Part shown: piece after piece, positions 62,754 to 64,000 of the stretch
Position numbering within the stretch: the stretch's first letter is position 1
How the letters are laid out: the number at the start of each line of letters is the position of its first letter
Assembly (NCBI RefSeq): GCF_003584685.1
Contig: NZ_AP018549.1
Location: 1,674,001-1,738,000 of the forward strand
From: Lactobacillus paragasseri
Lineage (GTDB): Bacteria; Bacillota; Bacilli; Lactobacillales; Lactobacillaceae
Length of the DNA: 64,000 nt
Reading direction: 5' to 3'
Made by a program: the position numbers and the translations under genes
The notes under the pieces: generated by a model
Told to the model about the DNA's origin: nothing
What the model saw: the letters and a program-made list of their open reading frames with translations, nothing else
The model's database searches: none

Positions 62754-64000
62754 CTATTCATTATTCATTTTTTCAATATCGATTGTCTTGTCAACCCAGT
62801 TTCCTCTAAAGAAGTCTCTTTCGTGACTTACAATAATTACTCCACCTTTAAACTCAACAATTGCCTTTCGCAAAGAATCTTTAGTAGCAATATCCAAGTG
62901 GTTAGTAGGTTCATCTAAAAACAATAAATTAGATGGTTCAAACTGCATCTTGGCTAGTTTAACCTTTTCTTGTTCTCCACCAGATAACTCCCTTAAGGGA
63001 CTCATTGCTTGCTGAGCCGTCAAACCCATTCTAGCTAAAGCTTGACGTAATTCTCTAGGACGCAATCGTGGAAATTCTTCTTGTAAATATTGCAAAGGCG
63101 TCATATTTTTATTAGGCCAAACGAGATCTTGCTGAAAATATGCCAGCTCAGCAGTTGAAGATAATTCAAAATTACCATAAATTGGTTTCAATTTTCCTAG
63201 CAATGTCTTCAATAAAGTAGTTTTCCCAATTCCATTAAAACCGGTTACTGCTACCTTTTCACCATTTCCAACAGAGAAATTAAATGCTGACTTAACTAAC
63301 GCCTGATCATACCCAATTACCAAATCCTGAGTTTGCAGCAGCAAGTTTGAAGCTGTATCAACATAGGGGAAAACGACATGCGCTTTTTTATTATTTTGTG
63401 GTGGCGTTAAAATATCCATCTTTGCTAGTTGCTTTTCCCGCGACTTAGCACTCTTAGATCTTGAACCAGCTTTATTCTTTCTAATATATGCTTCAGTCTT
63501 TTTGATTTTTCGTTGCTGATTGGCATAAGCTTTTAAATAACTCTCTCGGTCAGCTTCTTTTTGTCGTAAGGCATGTTTTAAATCCCCGCTATAGCGAGTA
63601 ATGGTGCCAAAATCAATATCAATAATGCAGTTGGTAATTCTCCCTAAGAAATCATAATCATGTGATACTACAATAAAAGCTCCTTCAAAATCATTTAAAT
63701 AATCAGCTAACCAATCAATGTGGTTAACATCTAAATAGTTCGTCGGTTCATCTAAAACTAAAACATCAGGATTTTGTAAAAGAAGTTTAGCCAAAATCAA
63801 TTTAGACCGCTGTCCACCAGAAAGCTTAGCTACATCTCGCTCATAACCTAAATCAGCTAAGCCCAGTCCTGTTGCTACTCGGTCAATCTTAGTATCAATA
63901 TCGTAAAATTCCTTTTCTTCAAGGAGAGTTTGAATTTTACCGGCTTTTTCTAAGAGAGAGTCATCCCCATTTTCACCATATTTCACATAAAGGTCATTCA
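62754..64000 (-). CDS. ABC-F ATPase, partial (5' end outside window)
   Basis: The visible ~415 residues contain the end of the first and the whole second ABC domain: signature LSGGQRSKLILAKLLL, Walker B VLVLDEPTNYLD, the linker with ANQQRKIKKTEAYIRKNK, second Walker A GFNGIGKTT, LSGGEQEKVKLAKM and LLFLDEPTNHLD. The frame is open to the right window edge (NDLY precedes the first internal GTG), so the true start lies outside. ABC-F proteins act on ribosomes as translation factors or antibiotic-protection factors; no membrane domain is present. No antibiotic-resistance subtype can be assigned. Confidence 0.9.
   Translation of the reverse strand, partial: NDLYVKYGENGDDSLLEKAGKIQTLLEEKEFYDIDTKIDRVATGLGLADLGYERDVAKLSGGQRSKLILAKLLLQNPDVLVLDEPTNYLDVNHIDWLADYLNDFEGAFIVVSHDYDFLGRITNCIIDIDFGTITRYSGDLKHALRQKEADRESYLKAYANQQRKIKKTEAYIRKNKAGSRSKSAKSREKQLAKMDILTPPQNNKKAHVVFPYVDTASNLLLQTQDLVIGYDQALVKSAFNFSVGNGEKVAVTGFNGIGKTTLLKTLLGKLKPIYGNFELSSTAELAYFQQDLVWPNKNMTPLQYLQEEFPRLRPRELRQALARMGLTAQQAMSPLRELSGGEQEKVKLAKMQFEPSNLLFLDEPTNHLDIATKDSLRKAIVEFKGGVIIVSHERDFFRGNWVDKTIDIEKMNNE

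Overview
The window looks like chromosomal DNA of a low-GC Firmicute of the genus Lactobacillus, most likely the gasseri/johnsonii group. The support is a strongly AT-rich sequence, YSIRK-type surface adhesins with an LPXTG anchor, several PTS sugar permeases, BglG/RpiR/cre regulation and an IS3-family insertion sequence. I see no tRNA, rRNA, CRISPR array, prophage or replication origin.

Layout. Positions 1-3360 hold the 5' part of a YSIRK adhesin broken by two single-base frameshifts. Positions 3556-10826 carry a small membrane protein, a UvrA-like ATPase, an OppA-type lipoprotein, an AAA ATPase and an EamA exporter. Positions 10959-15640 are a complete beta-glucoside operon (antiterminator, PTS permease, phospho-beta-glucosidase) with two RAT/terminator pairs and cre sites. 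A 2328-residue LPXTG adhesin fills 15731-22717. Then come efp and coaA, an SGNH hydrolase, and an RpiR / RarA-C-like / PTS-EIIC cluster (25234-27970). Positions 28120-36506 carry a C39-like peptidase, a DUF4143 ATPase behind a 40-bp-periodic repeat array, HelD, a matrixin-like protease and a Ca2+-type P-ATPase.

Positions 36720-42427 contain a broken D,D-carboxypeptidase/L,D-transpeptidase fusion gene and an RpiR-nanE-PTS amino-sugar cluster. Next are exoA, small membrane proteins, a phosphatase, a BceAB-type ABC transporter, and an amino-acid permease preceded by a short Pro-Pro-Pro leader peptide that can mask the permease ribosome-binding site. hflX follows a 740-bp gene-free segment with a strong terminator. 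A second L,D-transpeptidase gene is split by a 1473-bp IS3-family element, and beside it lies an NlpC/P60 hydrolase with a WalR-like box. The right end has a guanylate-kinase-like protein, an O-antigen-polymerase-like protein, a divergent NrdI/NrdF-like pair, mazEF preceded by a structured RNA candidate, a split ThrE exporter and an ABC-F ATPase cut by the window edge.

The most unusual items are: an NrdF-like protein that has lost five of six metal ligands and its R1-binding tail, next to an nrdI with a nonsense codon; the PPP leader peptide with anti-Shine-Dalgarno pairing; the exactly 40-bp-periodic repeats before the DUF4143 ATPase; an orphan RarA C-terminal domain in a PTS operon; and structured non-coding candidates before mazEF and hflX. 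Several lesions are single-base indels in homopolymers, so sequencing error must be excluded before biology is invoked.
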